Shown one piece after another: positions 16,798-23,066 of a stretch of DNA of 35,969 nt. Source of the DNA: an uncultured Eubacteriales bacterium (GTDB lineage Bacteria > Bacillota > Clostridia > Oscillospirales > Oscillospiraceae); contig URLT01000007.1 of the NCBI GenBank assembly GCA_900548795.1, positions 1 to 35,969 of the forward strand, written 5' to 3'. The translations under genes and the position numbers were made by a program. Each line of letters begins with the position of its first letter. Within the stretch, counting starts at the first letter, position 1. Under the pieces are notes generated by a model. It did not search any database, had not been told where the DNA came from, and saw nothing but the letters and a program-made list of their open reading frames with translations.

Positions 16798-16826
16798 TTG
16801 TTTTTTCGGCGGTACAATGATATAAT
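16798..16826 (+). promoter_or_regulatory. Sigma-A promoter for sdaA
   Basis: TTGTTT (16798-16803), a 17-nt spacer and a perfect TATAAT (16821-16826), 53 nt upstream of the sdaA start. Confidence 0.75.
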
Positions 16827-16879
16827 GAATCCGTAAGAACGGGAAGCGCCGCCTTCCCACGAAATCACGGAGGCAGACC

Positions 16880-18094
16880 ATGAAATCGATTCGAGACGTC
16901 TTCAAAATCGGCAAAGGGCCGTCCAGCTCGCACACCATCGGGCCGGAGCACGCCGCGCAGGAGCTTCTGCGGCGTTATCCCCACGCCGACCATTTCCGAG
17001 TGAAGCTCTATGAGTCGCTCTGCAAGACCGGCCGCGGCCACGGCACCGACCGCGTGCTCTACGACGTGCTTGGCAGAGAGCGCACCGAGGTGCAGTTCTG
17101 CGACTATTCCCCGGAGCCGCTCCCGCACCCGAACACGCTGGATCTGTTTGCCTTTCAAAACGGCGAGCAGGTCGGCTCCATGCGCGTAATGTCCGTCGGC
17201 GGCGGCGATATCGTCATTGAGGGCGAGCCGGTCAAGGAGGCAGACGAGATCTACCCCGAGAATTCCTTTGCCGAGATCCACCAGTTCTGCAACTGGCGCT
17301 ATATTTCGCTGAGCGAATACGTCGAGCTGAACGAGGGGCCGGAGATCTGGGATTTTCTCGCCGAGATCTGGCGCGCCATGAAGCGTTCCATCGAGATCGG
17401 CCTGCATGCCGACGGCATCCTGCCCGGCGGGCTGAACGTCGCGCGCAAGGCGCGGCTGCTCTTTGAGCAGGAGCGCCCGAATGAAATTCCGCAGGTGCGC
17501 GAGCTGCGCATGGTCTGCTCCTATGCCTTCGCCGTCGCTGAGGAAAACGCCGATAACGGCACCGTTGTCACCGCGCCGACCTGCGGCTCGTGCGGCGTGC
17601 TTCCCTCCGTGCTGCTTTATATGCAGGAGCGCCACGGCTTCAGCGACGAAGAGATCTGCCGCGCGCTGGCCGTCGCCGGCCTGATCGGCTCGCTGGTCAA
17701 GCGAAACGGCTCGATCTCCGGCGCGGAATGCGGCTGTCAGGCCGAGATCGGCACGGCCTGCTCGATGGCCGCCGCCGCGCTCTGCGAGCTGAAGCACATG
17801 ACCATCGAGCAGACCGAATACGCCGCCGAGGTCGCCATGGAGCACCAGCTCGGCCTCACCTGCGACCCGATCTGCGGCCTCGTCCAGATCCCCTGCATCG
17901 AGCGCAACGCCGTGGCCGCTAAGCGCGCCATGGACGCGTTCAATCTGGCCAATTTCCTCTGCGGCTCGCGGAACATCAGCTTTGACATGGTCGTGCGCAC
18001 GATGAAGGAGACCGGCCGCCACATCAGCGCGAGCTACCGCGAGACGAGCGAGGGCGGCCTTGCCAAGCTCTATAACCGCCGCAGCGGACTGTGA
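16880..18094 (+). CDS. sdaA: L-serine dehydratase (L-serine ammonia-lyase), single-chain Fe-S type
   Basis: A 404-residue cytosolic enzyme that converts L-serine to pyruvate and ammonia with an oxygen-sensitive [4Fe-4S] cluster. The N-terminal beta domain starts with the hallmark GPSSSHTIGP (13-22); the alpha domain carries the cluster Cys motifs TAPTCGSCG (Cys235), GAECGCQ (Cys284, Cys286) and LTCDPICG (Cys328). Both domains are fused in one chain, as in enterobacterial SdaA, instead of the sdaAA/sdaAB pair common in Firmicutes; it is about 50 residues shorter than the E. coli enzyme. GGAGG lies upstream of the ATG at 16880. It is monocistronic behind a good promoter. Confidence 0.95.
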   Translation: MKSIRDVFKIGKGPSSSHTIGPEHAAQELLRRYPHADHFRVKLYESLCKTGRGHGTDRVLYDVLGRERTEVQFCDYSPEPLPHPNTLDLFAFQNGEQVGSMRVMSVGGGDIVIEGEPVKEADEIYPENSFAEIHQFCNWRYISLSEYVELNEGPEIWDFLAEIWRAMKRSIEIGLHADGILPGGLNVARKARLLFEQERPNEIPQVRELRMVCSYAFAVAEENADNGTVVTAPTCGSCGVLPSVLLYMQERHGFSDEEICRALAVAGLIGSLVKRNGSISGAECGCQAEIGTACSMAAAALCELKHMTIEQTEYAAEVAMEHQLGLTCDPICGLVQIPCIERNAVAAKRAMDAFNLANFLCGSRNISFDMVVRTMKETGRHISASYRETSEGGLAKLYNRRSGL

Positions 18095-18113
18095 AGGAGC
18101 GAAGCGCGCCTCC

Positions 18114-18635
18114 CTACTGCGCTTCGTTCCCCTGCTTCCCGCGCTTGCGAACCATCTGGAAAATCGCAATCAGGTTCGAAACAATGGTCAGAAGGTCAAA
18201 CACAAAGAACGCGTAGTTCTTGATCGAGAGGTCATAGATCGCCCAGAGCACCTGTGCCGCCGTCAGAACGGCCTTGAGCAGCACGTCGTTCTTCGTGTCG
18301 AGAAAAACCGTGAACAGGCAGGCCGCAGCCAGCGGCAGCAGACCGATCACGGCAAAACCGTTGACCCAGATGGTCAGTCCGGCCTGCGCGGCGATGAACA
18401 CGAGCTTCCACACCCATGTAAAAGGCACGAACACGCAGAACACATTGCGCACGATGCTGATGATATTGATGGCTGCGCCGGAATATCCGCCCAGCAGGAT
18501 GCTGCCGACCGCCTGAATGGCAAACTGGATGTTCTGCGCGACCAGAATGCTGCGCTTGGTCTTCAGCAGACCGCTGACGACCATGATGACCGCGCCCACG
18601 AACGAGATGATATTTGCAAGAATGACAATGTTCAT
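18114..18635 (-). CDS. YgjV-like inner membrane protein
   Basis: A 173-residue protein with about five or six membrane helices, starting with ILANIISFVGAVIMVVSGLL. Layout and motifs (AQNIQFAIQAVGSILLGGYS, AAINIISIVRN) resemble the bacterial YgjV membrane family (PF10688), whose function is unknown. The ATG at 18635 has GGAGG 5 nt upstream. The frame stays open a further 60 codons upstream, but that stretch is a hairpin-rich element and not part of the protein. It converges on sdaA with only 19 nt between them. Confidence 0.7.
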   Translation of the reverse strand: MNIVILANIISFVGAVIMVVSGLLKTKRSILVAQNIQFAIQAVGSILLGGYSGAAINIISIVRNVFCVFVPFTWVWKLVFIAAQAGLTIWVNGFAVIGLLPLAAACLFTVFLDTKNDVLLKAVLTAAQVLWAIYDLSIKNYAFFVFDLLTIVSNLIAIFQMVRKRGKQGNEAQ

Positions 18636-18694
18636 TGTTTCCTCCGAGCTTTCGCTTCGTATTGTATCGCCGCCTCGGTTCATACTGTTCATAC

Positions 18695-18822
18695 TAGGGA
18701 AGAGCTTTTTATAGCGCCAACGGCGCGTCAGATCCTGCATGAGACGGCGCAGCGTGCTTTCGCACGATGCGAGTGTGCGTAGCACACGGGATTCTTGATT
18801 CAATATTTGAACCAAGAATCAG
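18695..18822. repeat. Hairpin-rich element upstream of the YgjV-like gene, probably a MITE or similar repeat
   Basis: About 130 nt containing, in order, CTAGGGAAG at its left edge, the hairpin GCGCC-AAC-GGCGC, the hairpin CGTGC-TTTC-GCACG, the hairpin GTGTGC-GTA-GCACAC, and a 31-bp near-palindrome whose arms are GATTCTTG and CAAGAATC. The left edge resembles the CTAGGGAA ends of the MITE-like copies at 32338 and 35837, but the rest is unrelated. It codes for nothing evident. Confidence 0.55.
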
Positions 18823-18873
18823 GATCAAATTTTGACTTTTCGGTCAAATTGCGCAGCCAGAGCCGCAAAAACA

Positions 18874-18912
18874 GAGCCACGGCAAGCTTCGCCCCGCCAT
18901 GGCTCGTTTTTT
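18874..18912. terminator. Terminator after the TPR-like gene
   Basis: GAGCCACGGC (18874-18883) pairs with GCCATGGCTC (18896-18905), with one mismatch. It is followed by six T on plus and by a T5 run on minus. It lies about 80 nt past the stop of the minus-strand gene at 18986. Confidence 0.7.
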
Positions 18913-18915
18913 ATG

Positions 18916-18969
18916 GCAGCACCGCACAATTTAGCAAGCAGCGTCGGCGCAATTGCGCGGTGTTGCCCT
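18916..18969 (+). repeat. 54-bp interspersed repeat, copy B
   Basis: The partner of 9881-9934 (47 of 54 identical). In this copy the ends form a 16-bp imperfect stem (GCAGCACCGCACAATT with AATTGCGCGGTGTTGC, two non-Watson-Crick positions) around a 19-nt loop. It sits 17 nt past the stop of the TPR-like gene. Confidence 0.75.
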
Positions 18970-18985
18970 ATCAAATTTCGACCGC

Positions 18986-19906
18986 TCAGCTCTTTGTGGG
19001 CTGCTTGCGCCGGCTCAGCAGCTTGGCGCCCCATTCGAAATACAGTCCGTTCGGCATGGTCAAAAAGCTGAGCGAATCATACAGGCTGACGAGCGCGGAG
19101 AAACTGTTGCGCATGTCATAATCGTCGATCGTCGCCTGCTCCATGTAATCTACAATCGAGCCGTTTCGGACGGCGTTGAACAAGCGCTTTATGCTGCGGT
19201 TTTCCGTCTGCATCCGTCGCAGATATTGCTCCGACAGTTCTATGTCGCCGAGCTTAAAATAGAGGATCGACAGCGGCAGCAGGAATTCCACGCATTCCTC
19301 GCTGCCGTATTTCAAAAAGAGCCTGCGCGCAGGCTTTTCCTCCTCCAGCGCCGCATAGATCGCCATGAGCGTATAGCGTATGCCAAGGTTATCGTTTCTG
19401 CACAGGCGCAGCATCTCCCGCGCGGTGTCCATCGCCTTGCGGTATCTGTCGCAGAGCAAAAGAATTTTGACATAGCTGTCGAGGAGCTGCATATAGGGGC
19501 GCGTCTGCCAGACCAGCCAGAAATCCCCGACATTGTTTTTGAGATAACCGGCCTGCCGCATCTGCTCCGTGCCCTCGGCGACGAGCTCCTCCAGACGCGC
19601 CGCAAGCTCAAGCGGCTCCTTGGCATCCAGCAAGATCATCTGCAGCTTCGCTTCCAGATTATCCGGCTCTAAGCCGAGCGCCTCTGTCAAGTATTCCCGC
19701 TGTTTTTTCTTGGTGGTCGCCTGAGCCGCAAGCTCCAGATAATCCTCCGCCGTGACCGGCCCCTGCATTGTGCGTCTCTTGATCATTTCGTTATATTCGC
19801 GGATGAATTGCGCCTTCAGGCGCGCCTCGTCCTCCGGCGTTTTGATCTCGTCGGCGTGCTCGGCCATAAACGACTCATATTTACCCGGTAAATCCTTAAA
19901 TATCAT
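18986..19906 (-). CDS. TPR-like helical-repeat protein of unknown function
   Basis: A 306-residue soluble protein, almost entirely alpha-helical, with no signal peptide or membrane segment. Pieces such as LTEALGLEPDNLEAKLQMIL and YRKAMDTAREMLRLCRNDNL have the spacing of tetratricopeptide helices, and LFLKYGSEECVEFLLPLSIL continues the solenoid, so it is probably a protein-binding scaffold. I do not recognise a named family with certainty. The ATG at 19906 is preceded by GAGGGA. It follows the zinc-ribbon gene by 10 nt and is probably co-transcribed with it; a terminator and a repeat follow. Confidence 0.6.
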   Translation of the reverse strand: MIFKDLPGKYESFMAEHADEIKTPEDEARLKAQFIREYNEMIKRRTMQGPVTAEDYLELAAQATTKKKQREYLTEALGLEPDNLEAKLQMILLDAKEPLELAARLEELVAEGTEQMRQAGYLKNNVGDFWLVWQTRPYMQLLDSYVKILLLCDRYRKAMDTAREMLRLCRNDNLGIRYTLMAIYAALEEEKPARRLFLKYGSEECVEFLLPLSILYFKLGDIELSEQYLRRMQTENRSIKRLFNAVRNGSIVDYMEQATIDDYDMRNSFSALVSLYDSLSFLTMPNGLYFEWGAKLLSRRKQPTKS

Positions 19907-19916
19907 GCATTTTCCC

Positions 19917-20165
19917 TCAATTCAAATTCAGCAGCAGCCACAGCGCCACGCCTGCCGCAACGGCGACCGCCGCAGCGACGAGCGCGCAGATCCGCCTGCG
20001 GCGCACGAGCCGCTTGCGGTTTTCCCCGGTCGGAATGAGCGGCTTTTCCTCCAATGCGGCCGAGGCGCCGCAGTTCGGGCAGAATTTCATGCCCTCAAGA
20101 TATTCCGCCCGGCACGTCTGGCAAAGGTGCAGACGCGGCGCGGCTTGTTTTGTCTGTCCGTCCAA
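19917..20165 (-). CDS. Small zinc-ribbon membrane protein
   Basis: An 82-residue protein with an N-terminal zinc ribbon, CQTC (x10) KFCPNCG, followed by a basic stretch (NRKRLVRRRR) and a single C-terminal membrane helix (about 60-80). The layout places the ribbon in the cytoplasm with a tail anchor. I chose a TTG start at 20165 because GGAGG lies 8 nt upstream; an ATG further upstream would add a Lys/Arg-rich stretch overlapping the promoter. It is the first gene of a pair with the TPR-like protein, suggesting a shared, unknown role. Confidence 0.6.
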   Translation of the reverse strand: MDGQTKQAAPRLHLCQTCRAEYLEGMKFCPNCGASAALEEKPLIPTGENRKRLVRRRRICALVAAAVAVAAGVALWLLLNLN

Positions 20166-20205
20166 AATAGGATCCCTCCGACATCGTTTTCGACGTTTTC
20201 TTTTT

Positions 20206-20234
20206 ATTATACAGGAGAAATCCACCGATTTCAA
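20206..20234 (-). promoter_or_regulatory. Sigma-A promoter for the zinc-ribbon/TPR pair
   Basis: The minus strand has TTGAAA (20234-20229), a 17-nt spacer and TATAAT (20211-20206), about 40 nt upstream of the TTG start at 20165. Confidence 0.7.
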
Positions 20235-20257
20235 GCACAAGAATTACGAAAAAGCGA

Positions 20258-20286
20258 TTGACAGCACCTAAAAAAAGGGGTACGAT
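20258..20286 (+). promoter_or_regulatory. Promoter for the pyrophosphatase gene
   Basis: A perfect TTGACA (20258-20263), a 17-nt spacer and TACGAT (20281-20286), 29 nt before the start codon. Confidence 0.65.
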
Positions 20287-20315
20287 ATAGACAATGAAGT
20301 AAAAAGGAGACCGTC

Positions 20316-21932
20316 ATGGATAAAATACATGTAACAGGCCACCGGAACCCAGACACCGATTCCATCGTTTCTGCCATGGCCTATGCCGCCCTGCGCAACG
20401 CTCTCGGCGACCGCGAATACGTCGCCGGCCGGCTGGGGCACGTCAGCGACGAGACGCAGCTTGTGCTCGACCGGTTTGGCTTCAGCGCCCCGGAGCGCAT
20501 CATCACCATGCGCACGCAGGTGCGCGACCTCGACTACGACACGCCCCCGGCGCTGTCGGCCAAGCTGCCGGTCAGCCGCGCGTGGTCGGTGCTGACGCAG
20601 GATCGCTCCATCCCCGCCATTCCCATCACGAACGACGACGGCACGATCTACGGGATGCTCTCCACCGGAGACATCGCCGCAAGCGACATGCAGGCCATTG
20701 AGCACCCGCACATCGACGGTCTGCCGGTGTTCAACCTGCTGAGCGTTCTCGAGGGGCGGATCCTCAACGAAGCCGGCAATCTGGTCGACACGATCAACGG
20801 AAACGTGGTCATCGCCCTGCCCCAGAGCTGCGAAAATCTGCTCTTCAACGGCCGCGACAACATCGTGCTCTGCGGCGACCAGCCGGATATGATCCGCCGG
20901 GCGCTTAAGCTCGGCGTGGAATGCCTCATTCTCTGCCAAGCAGAGCTGGACGAGGAGCTGCGCAAGCTCCCCACCGACACCTGCATCATCTCGACGCCGT
21001 TCGACGCGCACCGCGCCGTGCGCCTGATCTACCAATCCGTGCCGATCAGCCGGGTCTGCCGCACGGACGACCTCGAATGCTTCCATCTGGACGATTTTGT
21101 CGACGACGTCCGCGAGGGGATGCTCAAGAGCCGCTACCGCTGCTACCCCATTCTCGACGAAAACGAGCACGTTGTCGGCACGCTCTCGCGGTATCATCTG
21201 ATTCGGCCGCGCCGCAAGCGCGTCGTGCTCGTCGACCACAACGAGGTCGCGCAGTCCGTTCCCGGGCTGGATCAGGCGGAGATCCTCGAGATCATCGACC
21301 ACCATCGCCTTGCCGACATTCAGACCGGCAATCCGATCTATTTCCGCAACGAGCCCGTGGGCAGCACAACGACGATCATCGCCGGGATGTATCAGGAAAA
21401 GGGTCTGATGCCGTCGGAGAAGCTCGCAGGGCTGATGGCGGCGGCCATTGTCTCGGACACCGTCATGTTCAAGTCCCCCACCTGCACCCAGCGCGACCGC
21501 AATATGGCCGAGCGCATGGCGCGCATTGCAAACGTCTCGCTTGAGGAGCTTGGTCAGCAGATCTTCTCGGCCTCGTGGTCCGACGGCAAGAGCGCCCACG
21601 AGATGCTCTTCTCCGATTTCAAAGACTTCCATATCGCCGGGCACAATCTCGGCGTCGGCCAGATCACCTGCGTCAACTCCGCGCACATCCTCAAGCGCAA
21701 GAACGAGTTCCTCGAGGAGATGCGCAAGACGCTTGAGGAAAAGGGCTACAGCCTCATGCTGCTGATGCTCACGGACGTGCTGCTCGAGGGCACGCAGCTC
21801 ATCTACCTTGGCGACGAGGAAACAGTGCGCATGGCCTTCTCGCCGGAGGCCAAGGGCAACGCCGTCTTCCTTCCGGGCGTCATGTCCCGAAAAAAGCAGA
21901 TCATCCCCGCCCTCACGGCCATGTGGGGCTGA
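20316..21932 (+). CDS. ppaC: Manganese-dependent family II inorganic pyrophosphatase with CBS-DRTGG-CBS insert
   Basis: A 538-residue cytosolic enzyme that hydrolyses pyrophosphate. The DHH phosphoesterase domain is split: it begins with VTGHRNPDTDSIVSA (metal ligands His9, Asp13, Asp15) and resumes near residue 305 with VDHNE and IIDHHR (Asp328, His329, His330); a DHHA2 domain closes the C-terminus. Between them lie a first CBS domain, a DRTGG domain and a second CBS domain (about 65-300), the regulatory module by which AMP/ADP inhibit and ATP or diadenosine polyphosphates activate the clostridial enzymes. AAAGGAG precedes the ATG. It is monocistronic with its own promoter and terminator. 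Confidence 0.93.
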   Translation: MDKIHVTGHRNPDTDSIVSAMAYAALRNALGDREYVAGRLGHVSDETQLVLDRFGFSAPERIITMRTQVRDLDYDTPPALSAKLPVSRAWSVLTQDRSIPAIPITNDDGTIYGMLSTGDIAASDMQAIEHPHIDGLPVFNLLSVLEGRILNEAGNLVDTINGNVVIALPQSCENLLFNGRDNIVLCGDQPDMIRRALKLGVECLILCQAELDEELRKLPTDTCIISTPFDAHRAVRLIYQSVPISRVCRTDDLECFHLDDFVDDVREGMLKSRYRCYPILDENEHVVGTLSRYHLIRPRRKRVVLVDHNEVAQSVPGLDQAEILEIIDHHRLADIQTGNPIYFRNEPVGSTTTIIAGMYQEKGLMPSEKLAGLMAAAIVSDTVMFKSPTCTQRDRNMAERMARIANVSLEELGQQIFSASWSDGKSAHEMLFSDFKDFHIAGHNLGVGQITCVNSAHILKRKNEFLEEMRKTLEEKGYSLMLLMLTDVLLEGTQLIYLGDEETVRMAFSPEAKGNAVFLPGVMSRKKQIIPALTAMWG

Positions 21933-21944
21933 GCGCCCCAAATT

Positions 21945-21987
21945 CCCGCGTTTCTGCCGCAGAAAGCAGAGACGCGGGCTTTTTTTG
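21945..21987 (+). terminator. Intrinsic terminator after the pyrophosphatase gene
   Basis: CCCGCGTTTCTGC (21945-21957) pairs with GCAGAGACGCGGG (21966-21978), 12 of 13 pairs, followed by eight T (21980-21987). Confidence 0.88.
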
Positions 21988-22074
21988 CCCCGGAAGCCCG
22001 GAAACCCGGCGTATTTTTTAGTACAATTTGCCGCTTAGTGTCATAAATCGGTGCATCGGACGCATTTTGACCGT

Positions 22075-22102
22075 TTTCACGCCGTCCGTTTTCTGCTAAA
22101 CT
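22075..22102 (+). promoter_or_regulatory. Possible promoter upstream of the DUF308 gene and the acyl-synthesis operon
   Basis: TTTCAC (22075-22080) and an extended -10 TGCTAAACT (TAAACT at 22097-22102), 16-nt spacer. It is the only candidate seen between the pyrophosphatase terminator and acpP, so it may drive the whole block down to plsX. No clear FapR or FabT palindrome was recognised. Confidence 0.35.
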
Positions 22103-22133
22103 GGGCGCAAAGCCTGTTGAGGAGGAATGGTCT

Positions 22134-22742
22134 ATGCACTCCGTGATTCCGATGCGGATCGCGAAAATCAGCCACGTCGTGCTTTCCGCGCTGCTGTTTG
22201 CCATCGGGATTCTGCTCGTCGTGAATCCGACGCTGTCTGTCACGATCCTTGAAAAATTCTGCGGTGTCTTTCTGATCCTTTTTGGCGCGTCAAAGGTCAT
22301 TGGCTATCTTTCCAAGGATCTTTACCGCCTCGCCTTTGAGTACGACCACGTATTCGGCTATATCATCGCCGGGATCGGCGTGATCTTCCTCATCCGGCCG
22401 GACTCGCTGCTCATGCCGGTCTGCATCCCGCTCGGGATCGTCGTCTTCGCCGACGGCGTCATCAAGATCCAAGTCGCGCGGCACGCAAGGCGCTTCGGCC
22501 TCGGCGCGTGGTGGGCGATCCTCTCGCTGGCCGTGCTGGCCGTGCTCGGCGGTCTGTTTCTCGCGATCTATCCGCTGCGCGACGAGATCCAAATGGCGAC
22601 CGTCCTCGGCGCGATCCTGATGCTCGAGGGCGTGCTCAGCGCCGTGACCGTCCTGACCTCGGTCAAGATCAAGTCCTACGCCGAGCCGGGCTATTTCAAA
22701 AAGCACCGTCAGGACAAGGAGCAGCAATACCCATCCCGTTAA
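22134..22742 (+). CDS. DUF308/HdeD-like membrane protein
   Basis: A 202-residue integral membrane protein with about six helices arranged as three repeats of a two-helix unit, the pattern of the HdeD/DUF308 family (for example VVLSALLFAIGILLVVNPTL, then IIAGIGVIFLIRPDSLL). E. coli HdeD is linked to acid resistance; in Firmicutes these proteins are uncharacterised. GAGGAGG lies 8 nt upstream of the ATG. It precedes acpP by 69 nt with no terminator between, so it may be the first gene of the acyl-synthesis transcript, but the link could be chance. Confidence 0.8.
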   Translation: MHSVIPMRIAKISHVVLSALLFAIGILLVVNPTLSVTILEKFCGVFLILFGASKVIGYLSKDLYRLAFEYDHVFGYIIAGIGVIFLIRPDSLLMPVCIPLGIVVFADGVIKIQVARHARRFGLGAWWAILSLAVLAVLGGLFLAIYPLRDEIQMATVLGAILMLEGVLSAVTVLTSVKIKSYAEPGYFKKHRQDKEQQYPSR

Positions 22743-22811
22743 AAACGGCATCCCTGCCGCCAAGCGAGGTGCGCACGCGCCTCAACCAAAAAAGAAAGAA
22801 GGATTTTTATT

Positions 22812-23060
22812 ATGAATGCAAACGATGTGAAGGCAAAGATCAAGGAAATGCTCTGCGAGCGCCTCGGCATTGAGCCGGATGTGCTGGAATATGACACGAC
22901 GCTGTTCGGCGAGGGCATCGGTCTGGACTCGATCGACTCTCTTGAGATCATCTCCGCCATTGACGAGGAATACGGCGTGGAAATGACCGGCGTCGGCAAG
23001 GAGCACTTCAAGAACATCGACGCGCTGGCCGCCTATGTTCTGGCGCATCACGAGGGCTGA
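22812..23060 (+). CDS. acpP: Acyl carrier protein
   Basis: An 82-residue acidic four-helix protein. The phosphopantetheine attachment Ser40 lies in the motif IGLDSIDSLEI. Its role is to carry growing acyl chains as thioesters between the enzymes encoded just downstream. The sequence differs from housekeeping Firmicute ACPs, which usually have GADSLDxVEL at this site; GLDSIDSLEI is more like ACPs of specialised type II systems. AAGGAT lies upstream of the ATG. It ends 6 nt before the ketosynthase gene, so translation is probably coupled. No holo-ACP synthase is in the window. Confidence 0.93.
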   Translation: MNANDVKAKIKEMLCERLGIEPDVLEYDTTLFGEGIGLDSIDSLEIISAIDEEYGVEMTGVGKEHFKNIDALAAYVLAHHEG

Positions 23061-23066
23061 AGAAGC

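Noticed and set aside
18695..18703. CTAGGGAAG as a third full copy of the MITE
   Set aside because: Only the first nine bases match; the following sequence is unrelated to the CTCTGATTAAATC terminus.
20268..21941. A 557-codon open frame antisense to the pyrophosphatase
   Set aside because: Shadow of a strongly supported enzyme with CBS, DRTGG and DHH motifs.
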